From: Pelagophyceae sp. CCMP2097
Lineage: Eukaryota > Sar > Pelagophyceae
NCBI GenBank assembly: GCA_026770575.1
Contig: MU657402.1
Span: 1 to 12,672 of the forward strand
Reading direction: 5' to 3'
DNA: 12,672 nt
Shown here: in pieces, positions 1 to 8,600 of the stretch
Position numbering within the stretch: position 1 is the stretch's first letter
Layout: each line of letters begins with the position of its first letter
Made by a program: the position numbers and the translations under genes
Notes under the pieces: generated by a model
What the model was told of the DNA's origin: nothing
The model's database searches: none
Seen by the model: only the letters and a program-made list of their open reading frames with translations

Positions 1-197
1 AAAGATAAGGAGGATTTGAAAGTTCAGCGATTAGTTAAATAATTTCAATTATTTACGTGGGCATTGCAATGGGATTTGGCTGTATCCTTCGGGTCCTCCG
101 TGTGCCTCCGGCGCGCTCTTGTAATACAATTTCCAATTTCCCTTTTATCGATTCTGAGAGAGCCGTGTGCCACCCGTTTGAGCCCGGCCGGGGTGGC
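1..197 (+). promoter_or_regulatory. AT-richer 5' flank and presumed promoter of the RelA/SpoT-TPR gene
   Basis: Base composition changes sharply at about position 170: the first 170 bases are AT-rich, whereas the DNA after it is extremely GC-rich. The reading frame of the downstream gene is open back to a GTG at 57, with an ATG at 69, but the residues encoded there do not share the Ala/Asp/Glu-rich, GC3-biased style of the rest, so I treat this stretch as non-coding 5' flank or UTR. No clear TATA element can be assigned. Promoter function is inferred only from position. Confidence 0.35.
36..55. repeat. AT-rich near-perfect palindrome
   Basis: A 9-base arm (TAAATAATT, 36-44) is followed by a 2-base spacer and its exact reverse complement (47-55). 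It lies about 140 bases upstream of the proposed start of the plus-strand gene. It could form a small cruciform or bind a dimeric factor, but palindromes of this kind also arise by chance in AT-rich DNA. Confidence 0.6.
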
Positions 198-1578
198 ATG
201 AGCGGCACGGCCGCGGCGCGGGGCCTGCTCGGCGCCGCGGCAAGCTCAAAGGCGGAGGAGTTCTACCGCACGCTCAAGGGCGGGCTCGCCGCGCGCGACG
301 AGCTCGACGAGGCAGCGCTCCAATTCATGCCGACGAACGGCGCGGCGGCCTTTGACGACGTGGACGGCGGCGCAATCCTCCTCCAGCACCTCGACGACGA
401 AGCAATCGGCATGGCGGCGCAGCTCGACGCGCTCGACGCCCGCGCCTCCTCCGCGAAAGAGACCCTCGACCGCTTCTGCCGGCGCGTCGTCACCGACGCC
501 GGCCTCGACCTGGATCAGGAGATGATCTTCGTGGCGGGCCAGGCCGTGCCCTTAAAGGGTTGGGCGCGCGTGGCGGAGAAGGCGAAGAACGAGTACGACG
601 GCGACGCTGCCCGCCTCGTCGACCTCGTGGGCGGCTCCATCGTCTGCGACGAGGACTCCCTCGTCGCCGTGGTCAAGCGCGTCCTCGGCTACTCCGACGA
701 GGCCGGCGACGTCTGCCTCGTCCGCAGCAAGAACCGCTTCCGGAAAGTGCTCTTCAACGGGTACCGCGACGTCCTCGTCAACCTCCGGCTCTGGCTACCG
801 GGCGGCACGTCCATGGTCGTCGAACTCCAGGTCCACCTTGTCGAAATGCTCGAGTTCAAGGCGAATGCGCACGTCTTCTACGAGTTCTTCCGGACTTACC
901 TTCTGCGGCAATGTCTACGCCGTCGCAGAGCGCATGGAGGTCCTTGAGGCCCTCGCCGACGACGCCGGTGGAGATGTGGCAGCGAGCCTCGCCGATGCCG
1001 TCGAGCGCGCCGTCTCGGCGTGAGACGCATCAAAGCTCGCCGTTTTTGACGACCTGCTTGAGAAGCTCGCCGCGTACGACCTCCTGGCCGTCGTCCGAGA
1101 GTGCCTACGCGCCATGGCGCTGGCCGCGCACGGCGAGGACTCGGTGGAGCACTCTTCTGCGCTAAATGGCGTCGCCTCATCGCTGATGAAGCAGGGCAAG
1201 CACGACGCCGCCGAGCCACTCTTCCGCCGCGCCCTCGAGAGAAGCGAGAAGCAGCTCGGGCCGAACCATCCGGACGTCGCGACGTCGCTGGGCAACCTCG
1301 CGGGGTTGCTGCTGATGCAGGACAAGCTCGACGCTGCCGCGCCGCTCTACCGCCGCGCCATCGAGATCAAGGAGAGGCAGCTCGGGCCGGACCACCTGGA
1401 CGTCGCGATGGTGCTGAACGGCCTCGCGCTGCTCCTGTGGCGCCTCGGCCGCCTCGACGCGGCGGTGCCCCTCCAGGAACGGGCGACGGCGATCAAGGAG
1501 CGGCGGGGCGACGCGTACGCGGCCGAATACCGCGAGCGCGACGGCATGCGACAGGGCGCGCCGTATCCATACACGTAA
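198..1578 (+). pseudogene. RelA/SpoT-like domain plus TPR protein, disrupted by a frameshift and a stop
   Basis: The ATG at 198 is preferred because GC-rich coding style begins there. Residues about 85-232 resemble a RelA/SpoT-type nucleotidyltransferase fold: a basic stretch (KGWARVAEKAKNEY), then DLVGGSIVCD, KNRF, NGYRDVLVNL, VELQVHL and a final H..Y. In known members this domain makes or degrades (p)ppGpp-like nucleotides; activity here is unproven. The domain runs to FFRTY at 897-899. Its natural continuation (FCGNVYAVAERMEVLEAL) lies in another frame and starts at 901, so one extra base sits at about 899-900. That frame then meets TGA at 1021-1023, yet the same frame continues after it (KLAVFDDLLEKLAAYDLL) straight into the TPRs, which end at TAA 1576-1578. 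The two lesions imply a decaying copy or assembly errors. Catalytic residues cannot be confirmed by eye. No intron of sensible size removes both lesions without deleting domain-like sequence. Confidence 0.7.
1153..1506 (+). repeat. Three tandem 42-residue TPRs of kinesin-light-chain type
   Basis: Units lie at 1153-1278, 1279-1404 and 1405-1506 (the last incomplete). Each carries the two-helix TPR pattern: LxxLAxLL, then K/RLDAAxPLxxRAxxI, then a turn of the form LGPxHxDVA. An ATG at 1114 could start a shorter TPR-only protein, but the frame is open upstream to 1024 with matching coding style, so it is more likely the C-terminal part of the gene starting at 198. The third unit decays after residue ERATAIKERR, and the tail (GAPYPYT) is unlike a TPR. 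TPRs of this class bind proteins; the partner is unknown. Confidence 0.88.
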
Positions 1579-2013
1579 CACAATGAACCTCGAGAGCCCG
1601 GCCCTGAGCCCGGCGCTGCTGCGTCCGAGCGCCGTGGCCCAAGCTCCGCGGAGGACGGGAGTCGACGGGACCCTGCTGCGGACGCGGCACGGACGGGGGC
1701 TTTGCTCGGGCCTCGAACGACCGCGCCTCGCATCGCGTGCGGCGCGCCTCGGACCGCAGCCACGCCTCGTCGCACAGCGGCGGCGGCGGCGGCGGCGCGC
1801 TCGAGAGCGCGAAAAAGTGATCCCGAGGTCATTTTCGTCTGTGCCGTCGACGCGTCGTTTGCAGTCGGGGCGGCCTCGGGGCCCGCCCCGCTTCGGGCGG
1901 CCCGCCCGCCGGAGGAGGAGCCCCTCGGGTCCCTTCACAATAGCAGTTTACATTGCGCGCGCCGTCGGGCCCCGCGCTGCGGCGCGCGCGGTCGGCTCCG
2001 CGGTGGCGCGCTG
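1579..2013. other. Intergenic spacer between converging genes
   Basis: This stretch separates the 3' end of the plus-strand gene from the 3' end of the giant minus-strand gene. It contains a short CGG-type triplet run near 1780-1798 and a small AT-richer island at 1935-1957, but no open frame with believable coding style. Both 3' UTRs and poly(A) sites should fall here. I cannot identify a poly(A) signal with confidence. Confidence 0.6.
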
Positions 2014-2073
2014 GGCGCGTCGGTTCACGCGTCGACGCGTCGGCCCGCGCATCGGCGCGTCGGTTCAGGCGTC
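2014..2073. repeat. 20-bp tandem repeat, three units, over the stop codon
   Basis: Three consecutive 20-base units (2014-2033, 2034-2053, 2054-2073) share a core GCGTCGG. Units one and three differ at only one position; the middle unit is more diverged. The TGA of the minus-strand gene (2065-2067) lies inside the last unit, so the repeat covers the final codons and the start of the 3' UTR. Confidence 0.8.
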
Positions 2074-5000
2074 AGCGCGCCGTACGAGGTCCTTGCCGAG
2101 CGCGCGGTGCGAGGGCATGGCTCTGACGGGAAAAAGCTTGGGCTGGCGGCCGGGCCCGAGGCCCGAGAGCGCGTGGTACCTCTGCAGCAGCAGCGCCTCG
2201 TCGGACGCCGGCCGGGGGACGGCCGCGGCGCGCGGCCGGCCGCGGTCGCGCGGCGTCGCCGGCTTGGCGAGGGGCCCGCCGCGGCCCGGCGGCGGCAGCG
2301 CGTCGGCCAGCGGCTGCAGCAGCGTGCGCGCGGGCGCGGGGGCCATGCGCACGCCCGCGGTGACGTGCGCGGAAAGGCGCGGCGACGGCTGGCCGTCGCC
2401 GTGGTGCGCGCGTTCGTCGCGCGCCGCGGCCCAGAGGAGCATGGAGCGGTATGTCGTGCCGCTGAAGACGTACTGCGTCGCGCGCTCGACGCGCTCATAG
2501 AGGGCGACCATGAGGGCTTCTGCGTCCTGGACCTCGTCGAAGGCGACGAGGAGGCGCAGCTCCAGCTCGTCCATCTGCCGCTCCAGCGTCTGCGCGCGAT
2601 CCGCCTCGGCGGCGCAACTCTTGTGGGCGCGCAGCTTCGCCAAAGCCTTGATGGCCGCGTGCTCCTGCTCCGCCGCGACGTACTTTGGCAGCAACGCGCC
2701 GTGCACGTCGGCCACGCCGGCGTGGCGCCGCATCAACGCCTCGAGCTCCTCGAGCTGGCCGCCGCCGGCGCCGCTCGCCGCGCTCAGCGCCGTGCGCCGC
2801 CGCTCCGCCGCCTCGTTTCGGTCCAAAGCACCCTGCAGCTCGCTGCGCAGGCCGGCGATGACGGCCGCCGTGGCCTCGGACTCGTACGCCGCGCTCAAAC
2901 TCGCCACGCGCCTGCGCGCGCCGACCTGCGACCGCGCCAGCAGGTCGATCTCCAGCTGCAGCACCTCGACGCTGCACTCGCGCTCACCGCCCGCCGCAAA
3001 CACGGCCGCCGCCAGGCCGCGCAAGGCCTCTTTGTCCGCGGCCAGGCCCCGCACGAGGTCGCCATGGACCCGCGGCGCCGCCGGCGCGTCGGCGCAGGCC
3101 CGCTGGACGTCTTGCAACAGCAGCCGCGCCACGCCCACGGCGCCGTCATCCGCGGCGCCGTCCGCGTCGTCAAAGTCGTTGGCCGCGACCGTCGCCTCGT
3201 CTGCGTCCAAGCCCGCGGGGCCCACGGATTCGCTCGCAACTGAGTCGCATTCCGAGGCGCTCCTCTGCGCCGCGAGCGCGCGCTTGGCCGCCGACGCGCG
3301 CGGCTTCCTCGCAAACGACCGCTTGCGCTGGATGGTAAACGCCTGCGCGTCCATCTGCCCCGGCCGCGAGACGTACGCCGCGCCCAGGGCGGCCGCGGCC
3401 AGCAGCGCCGCCGCGTCGCCGGAAAAGTCGTCGAGGACCGCGCCGTTTGACGCCGCGCCGCCGCCGCGGGCCTGCTTGGCCGCGACGGCGCGCAGCGCGT
3501 AGGCGACCTCGACGTGGAGCGCCGCGGCCGCGAGGCGCTCGGCGGCCCACTCGGACGCCTGCCGCTCCGTCATTACGGCCTCGCGCACGACGACCGTTTC
3601 GACCAAGACCTTTTCGACCAAGACCTTTTCCACGACGACCTTTTCCACGACGACCGCCTCCGCCGCGGGCGAGTCCGCCGGTGCCGGCGCGGGCGGCGCC
3701 GGGGCGCGCTTCTTCTCGGCTTCGTGGTCGTCTCGCAGTTTCTTGAGCAGGGCCTTGGTCTTGCGGTGCGCGGCCTCCTCCAGATGCAGCTGCGAGAGGT
3801 GGTGGTGCGACAGCGTCTCCCAGATCTTCATCGCGTCGCGCACGGCCCAGTGCTGCGGCACGACTTGGGTGTTGAACGACCCGTCGCTGAGCGTCATGGC
3901 CGCGAGCCACCCGCCGCGGCTCTTTATCTCCTTCTCCAAGACGCGCACCGTCGCGCCGACGAGCTTAAACGCCTCGTTCTTCATCCCCGCCCACCCGGCC
4001 ATGGCCTTGGCCTTAGCCGCGCGCGTCGCCATCTCGTGGCGGCAGGCCACGAGGGCGTCGATGGGCCACAGCTCCGTCTTGGACAATATGTCCTCGCGGC
4101 ACTCGCCGAGCGTCGCCTCGCGGTCTGAGATCGCCTCGAGCGTCGCGACGGCCTCGGGGCCGGGCCAGTCCTGCAGCTCGTCGCGCACCTCGGCGAGGGT
4201 TTCGTCGTGGAGGGCCAGCGCCGCCAGCGCCGCGCACAGCGCGCCCAGCATCGGCTTCTCGCCGTCGACGGCCTCCATGATCGCCACCACGGCCGCCTCA
4301 AAGTCCGAGTCGTCCCCCAGCGCCGGCATCGCCGGGGCGTCGTCGTCGTCGTCGGAGTCGGACGCCATGTCCGCGGCCGGCCGCCCGCGCGCATTCAGCT
4401 CGGCGGCCACGATGGCGTCCGTCTCAAGGTCCGACAGCAGGTCCGCGAGCGCCGCTGCCGCGGACAGGTGCGGCCGCGCGGGCGACGATGCTCCGGGCGG
4501 CGAATCCCGGCGGGACGCGCCGCGAAAACCGCCGGCGGGCAGCTCCGTCGGCACCGCGCCGTCGCTGGTCGCCTCGGCCGCCTCGGCCGCGAGCACCGAC
4601 GCGCGGCGCAGCGTCACGCGCCCGTGGTTCGACGGCGGCGGCGGCGCGTGGGCGGCGAGCAAGAGGCCATGCTTGCCCGCGCCGACCAGGCTCTGCCGCC
4701 GCGCCGCGACGGGCGGCCGCTCCGCCTCGAGCGCGCGCAAACTCGCGCTGCGCGCGGCGCCGGGCCGGGACAGCAGCGGCGTCTGCGTCTGCGGGAAAAT
4801 GGCATCCGTCGCCGCGCGCGGCGACATCAGAGGCCCATCCTTGGAACCCGCGCGCGCGTCTGGCGCCCTGCCCGGCCGTTCGTCGTCGCCAGACCCGCGC
4901 TGCGGTGCTTGGAAGTCAGCACCGCGGTGCTGCTCGAGGCGTTCGAGTTCGTCGTGGAGGCGGAAATCCGCGTCTCGGAGAAAGTCGAGCTCCGTCTCCT

Positions 5001-5613
5001 GCTCATCTGCGAGTCGCGCCTGGAGCGCCGCCCGCGCTGCCGCCGCCGCCGAGGCCGCCGCGCGCATGCCGTCGACGTGGGACCGCTTCGCCAAGACGTG
5101 GGCGACGAGGCCCGCGACTACCGTCCGCATCGCCGCCGCCACCGCCGCGGCGTCGCGCTGCTCCTCGGCGGACGCGTCGGGCGACGTGCGCAGCAGCTCG
5201 GCGACGGCGCGTGCCGCCGCCTCGGCGGCGTCGCCCTGCGCGGGGACCGCCGCCCGCAAATCCGCCTGCGCCTCGAAGGCCTCTGCGACCGCCGCGGCGA
5301 CGGTGCGCGCCGCCGCCTTGGTCGCTGCCGACGCCGCCGGCCCGACGTCGAGCGCCGCGGCGAGCATCTGGACGACGCGCGCCTCGTCGCGCTGTACGCC
5401 ATCGACGGCGCGCGCCGCCAGCGCCTCGGCGGCGACCGCGTCAGCCACGTCGCGCTCCAGCCGCGCCGTCGTCTCCGCGACGCGCTCGAGCTCGCCCTGG
5501 ACGTCTGCTAGGACGGAGGCACAGGCGCCAAATTTCTTCGCCGCGGAACCCGGCGCCAAGACGCCGCCAGAGTCAATCTGCAAGTTGACCTCGAGAATGA
5601 GGCGGTCCCGCAC
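2065..5613 (-). CDS. Last exon (exon 8) of the giant gene, 1,182 codons
   Basis: Open from 5613 to TGA at 2065-2067. The codon before 5613 is an in-frame TAG, which I read as the splice acceptor. The first internal Met is about residue 83, although coding style starts at residue 1, so an upstream exon is needed. Residues 35-230 are Ala-rich coiled coil ending in ELDFLRDADFRLHDELERLE. Residues 235-415 are a Ser/Pro/Arg-rich disordered linker. Residues 418-437 are strongly acidic. Residues 438-635 are less biased, with Trp at 483, 516, 541, 569, 589 and 598, and look folded. Residues 637-648 are Pro/Ala-rich, and 654-675 are a VEKV repeat. Residues 826-1045 are coiled coil. The tail is Pro/Arg-rich and ends RRADA. 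No family recognised. It could be a separate gene whose short first exon I have not found. Confidence 0.75.
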   Translation of the reverse strand: MRDRLILEVNLQIDSGGVLAPGSAAKKFGACASVLADVQGELERVAETTARLERDVADAVAAEALAARAVDGVQRDEARVVQMLAAALDVGPAASAATKAAARTVAAAVAEAFEAQADLRAAVPAQGDAAEAAARAVAELLRTSPDASAEEQRDAAAVAAAMRTVVAGLVAHVLAKRSHVDGMRAAASAAAAARAALQARLADEQETELDFLRDADFRLHDELERLEQHRGADFQAPQRGSGDDERPGRAPDARAGSKDGPLMSPRAATDAIFPQTQTPLLSRPGAARSASLRALEAERPPVAARRQSLVGAGKHGLLLAAHAPPPPSNHGRVTLRRASVLAAEAAEATSDGAVPTELPAGGFRGASRRDSPPGASSPARPHLSAAAALADLLSDLETDAIVAAELNARGRPAADMASDSDDDDDAPAMPALGDDSDFEAAVVAIMEAVDGEKPMLGALCAALAALALHDETLAEVRDELQDWPGPEAVATLEAISDREATLGECREDILSKTELWPIDALVACRHEMATRAAKAKAMAGWAGMKNEAFKLVGATVRVLEKEIKSRGGWLAAMTLSDGSFNTQVVPQHWAVRDAMKIWETLSHHHLSQLHLEEAAHRKTKALLKKLRDDHEAEKKRAPAPPAPAPADSPAAEAVVVEKVVVEKVLVEKVLVETVVVREAVMTERQASEWAAERLAAAALHVEVAYALRAVAAKQARGGGAASNGAVLDDFSGDAAALLAAAALGAAYVSRPGQMDAQAFTIQRKRSFARKPRASAAKRALAAQRSASECDSVASESVGPAGLDADEATVAANDFDDADGAADDGAVGVARLLLQDVQRACADAPAAPRVHGDLVRGLAADKEALRGLAAAVFAAGGERECSVEVLQLEIDLLARSQVGARRRVASLSAAYESEATAAVIAGLRSELQGALDRNEAAERRRTALSAASGAGGGQLEELEALMRRHAGVADVHGALLPKYVAAEQEHAAIKALAKLRAHKSCAAEADRAQTLERQMDELELRLLVAFDEVQDAEALMVALYERVERATQYVFSGTTYRSMLLWAAARDERAHHGDGQPSPRLSAHVTAGVRMAPAPARTLLQPLADALPPPGRGGPLAKPATPRDRGRPRAAAVPRPASDEALLLQRYHALSGLGPGRQPKLFPVRAMPSHRALGKDLVRRADA

Positions 5614-8600
5614 CTACGTCATCGTATCAATCGTCCACCGCGGCGCTCTGCGTCGTCTTGACGAGGGTCGCGGCGGACGCTGTAGCGCGCGTCGGCGACG
5701 TCGCGCCCCGCGCCCCGCAGCCTCGCCGCCGCCGCGTCCTCTGCCGCCGGCGCCGCCGCGGAGACGAGCTCATCGCGGCGCTGCAGCGCGCGGGCGACGC
5801 ACGGCGACGTGCGTTCCTGCAGGTCTGCCTCGGCGCCGGCCGCGAGCGCCGCGTCCAAAAATGCCAAGTCGTCGCCCGCGGCCGCGTCGATCAACAAAGC
5901 CTCGGCGCGCCTTTTCGCGCGAAAGGCTACCTCGAGGTCGGTCATGGCCGCGACGACGTCGGTCGCAGCTTTCAAAGCCGCCACCGTGCCGTCCGAGCCG
6001 GCGGGCACGCCCGCCGCCGCCGTGTCGTCGAGGGCGAGCTGCAGGCGCAGCGCGCACTGCCGCAAAAGCGGCTCGGACAGCGGCCGCTTCGCCGCGCCGG
6101 GCTGCAATAGCGCGAGCGAGGCTTCGCCGGCCGCGGCCGCGAGCTCCGACTCTGCATTTTTCGTAACGAGCTCCGCGCGCTTCTGCGTCGCCTGCATGAA
6201 CGCCGCCGTGATATGCGGCACGCCCGCCTCGTCTGCGCGCAGCAGCGCATCGTCAAGCGCGGGGAGCGTCTCCGCGGAAATCAAAATGGCCTCGCACGAG
6301 AGCTGCCGCGACAGCGCCGCCCTCGCCACGCGCGCGGAAACGCACGCCGCGTCGTCGGCGGCGACGCCCGTGGCCGCGGCCGCCGCGAGCGCGGCGTCGA
6401 TGCCATCGAGTTCGCGCCCCGCCGCGGCGGCGCTCAAGGCCCCCCTCGCGACGTCGTGCGCCTCGCGCACCAACGCCCTCCGCCGCTCGCGAAAAGCCTC
6501 CATCTGCGGGTCCGTCTCGACGCTGACGTACGAGAGCGCGGCGAGCGTGAACGCCGCATCCATGGCCGCGAGGTTTGTCGCGGCGCTCAAAGCCACGAAG
6601 GCCTTTGCGCGGAGCGCCGCCGCCTAATATGACGATTCGACGGGCAGACACAAGAGGCCACCGAAGTTGTGCCCCGGCGTGCATCTCTCCAAGGCCGCTC
6701 CGTGCCGTCGATGTCACGTTTGCCAACTTTGAAGAAGACGCGGCCGTCGTGCGAGTTCGTTTCGCTTCTCACGCGTGCGCAAGAGGGGAGCGTGGTCCGG
6801 CGGCGCGTCGCCGGATTCGGCGAAGGTGAGGGCGGCGTCGAGCGCCGCGACGTCATCGCCGTTTGAGGCGGTCTCGAGCGCGGCGTCGATGGCCTGCAGG
6901 AGCGCCGCTTTGTCCTGGTAGTTTTGCTGCCGCAGCAGCGCGATTTGGCCGAGCTTCGCCAGGGCCTGCTTCGCGACGACGACACTGACGTGGTCCGCCG
7001 CAAGGCCCGCTTCTTTTGCGGCTTCGAGGGCGGAGTCGATGGCGTCGACGGACGCGCCCGCGGCCGCCTCTACCAAGGCCAGCACTGCCGCGTGCTGCCG
7101 CGACGAGACGAGGTGATGCCGCGCCGCCAGCGCCGCCTGCAGCGTCGCGTCGTCGGCGGCGAGGCCCGCCGAAACCGCGCCGGCCAAAGCGGCGTCAAAT
7201 GCCGTTAAAGAGTCGCCGGCCGCGGACGCGAGCAGCTCCAAGCGAACTCCCTGCAGCAGCGCCGCCTCGGCGTCCGCGGCGCGTCGAACCGCCGCGCGAT
7301 CAGACTCAAAGGCCACCCGCGCCACCCGCGCGCGGCCGCAGGCATCTTGCAAGACGGCAGACTCGTCCTCCCAAGGAGCCACCTCGACCAGCACGGCGTC
7401 GAGCTTCTCCACGTCGCGCGCCGACGTGCCCTCGTCGAGGTCGGCGACGAGCTCGTCGGTCACACGCGAGACCATTGCGGCGCGCTGCACCTTCGCGCTT
7501 TCGACGGCCTCGCGCGCCGCTGAAATAGTGTCGCCCTCGATGAAAATCGTCGCCAGCTCGCCCTCGAGGGCCGAAACGGCGGCGTCCAGCGCCCGCATCG
7601 TCGCAAACGAGTAGGCGTACCTGCCGCCGCCGTGGCGCGGCGGCACCGCCGCGGCGTCGGCGAGGCGCGCCAGGAGGGCGTCCACACGGTCAAACATCTG
7701 CTCCTTGCCCAGGGCGGCGAGGTAATTCGGCGCCGTCACCGCCACGCCGGCGTCGACGGCCCTCGCCATGGCCCCGCGCAGCCCGCGCTGGTGCCTCGCC
7801 GTTTCGACGGCGGCCACCAGCGCCGCCTCGGCGTCGGCCCGCTCCGCCGCGGCCTCGGCGACGCGCAGGAGCGCCGCCAGCGCGCGCTGCGCCTGCACGC
7901 ACGCCCCGGCGTTCGGCGAAAGCCCCGCCGCGGCCGCGGTCGCGATGGCGGCGTCGACGGCTTCGACGGCCATGAGCGTGGCGCCGACGTCGCCGGCCTC
8001 GACGGCTGTTCCGCCGCGGTCCGCGACGTCGAGGAGGCCCTGGGCGTGGAGGCCCAGTTCGTAGCCGCGCGCGCCGCGCTCCGCACCGGCGTCGGCGGCG
8101 GTCGTCATCGCGCGCTTGAGTTTTGCCGCGTTGAGCAAAGGCGCCTGCGCCACTTTCAAGACGGCGGCATCCGCCTCGGCGCGCTTAAGCGCCGCAGCCG
8201 CGTCCGCTTTGATCCGCTCAAGAGTCCGCGCGCCGTCGTCGACGCGCGCCACCGCCACGCCAGCCTCCTGCGCGCTCGCGATGGCCTTCCCCAGTGCCCG
8301 GGCATCGCCCCGCTGCGCCGCAGATTTCAGCGCCGCCTCGCACTTGGCCTGGACGCGCTGCAGCTCCGCCGACGCGCGGTCTGCTGCCACGCGGTCCGCG
8401 GCACCCGCGGCGTCGAAATCCGGCGACGGCGCCGCGGTAGTGTCGACGCCAGCAGCCGCCGCCGCCGGCACCGCCACCGGCGCGGCCGCCGCTGCAGCGT
8501 CGATGCCGACGGCGGCTCCCGCCGCCGGCACCGCCGCCGGTGCGGCCGTCACGGGGGCCGGGGCGACGACAGCCGTCGCAGCGGCAGCCGTCGGCACAGG

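Noticed and set aside
6..14. A purine run resembling a Shine-Dalgarno sequence (AAGGAGGA-like)
   Set aside because: No start codon at suitable spacing, and the window is eukaryotic in character, so a bacterial ribosome site is not expected.
57..197. N-terminal extension of the RelA/SpoT-like protein from GTG 57 or ATG 69
   Set aside because: This segment is AT-rich, Cys/Ile/Phe-containing and unlike the coding style after 198. It could be a transit-type leader, but I see no clear evidence for it.
1021..1023. TGA recoded as selenocysteine
   Set aside because: No SECIS-like hairpin could be recognised downstream and the local context is an ordinary Ala-rich linker. A lesion or sequencing error is simpler.
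1020..1035. A 16-nt intron (GTGAGA to AAAG) that would remove the TGA at 1021
   Set aside because: Far too short for a spliceosomal intron, and it would not keep the frame.
1945..1960. A TGTAA-like motif on the minus strand as a poly(A) signal
   Set aside because: That signal is known from green algae. A single short match here is not evidence for this lineage.
1583..3243. Plus-strand frames over the intergenic spacer and last exon (1583-2500, 1702-3243)
   Set aside because: Arg/Ala/Pro-rich translations with no motif; most of their length lies antisense to well-supported coding sequence.
3743..6166. An 807-codon plus-strand open frame opposite the giant gene
   Set aside because: Its translation is Ser/Arg/Ala/Pro low complexity and mirrors the minus-strand codons. 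In DNA this GC-rich, stops are rare and long antisense frames are expected. The minus strand shows heptads and repeat structure instead.
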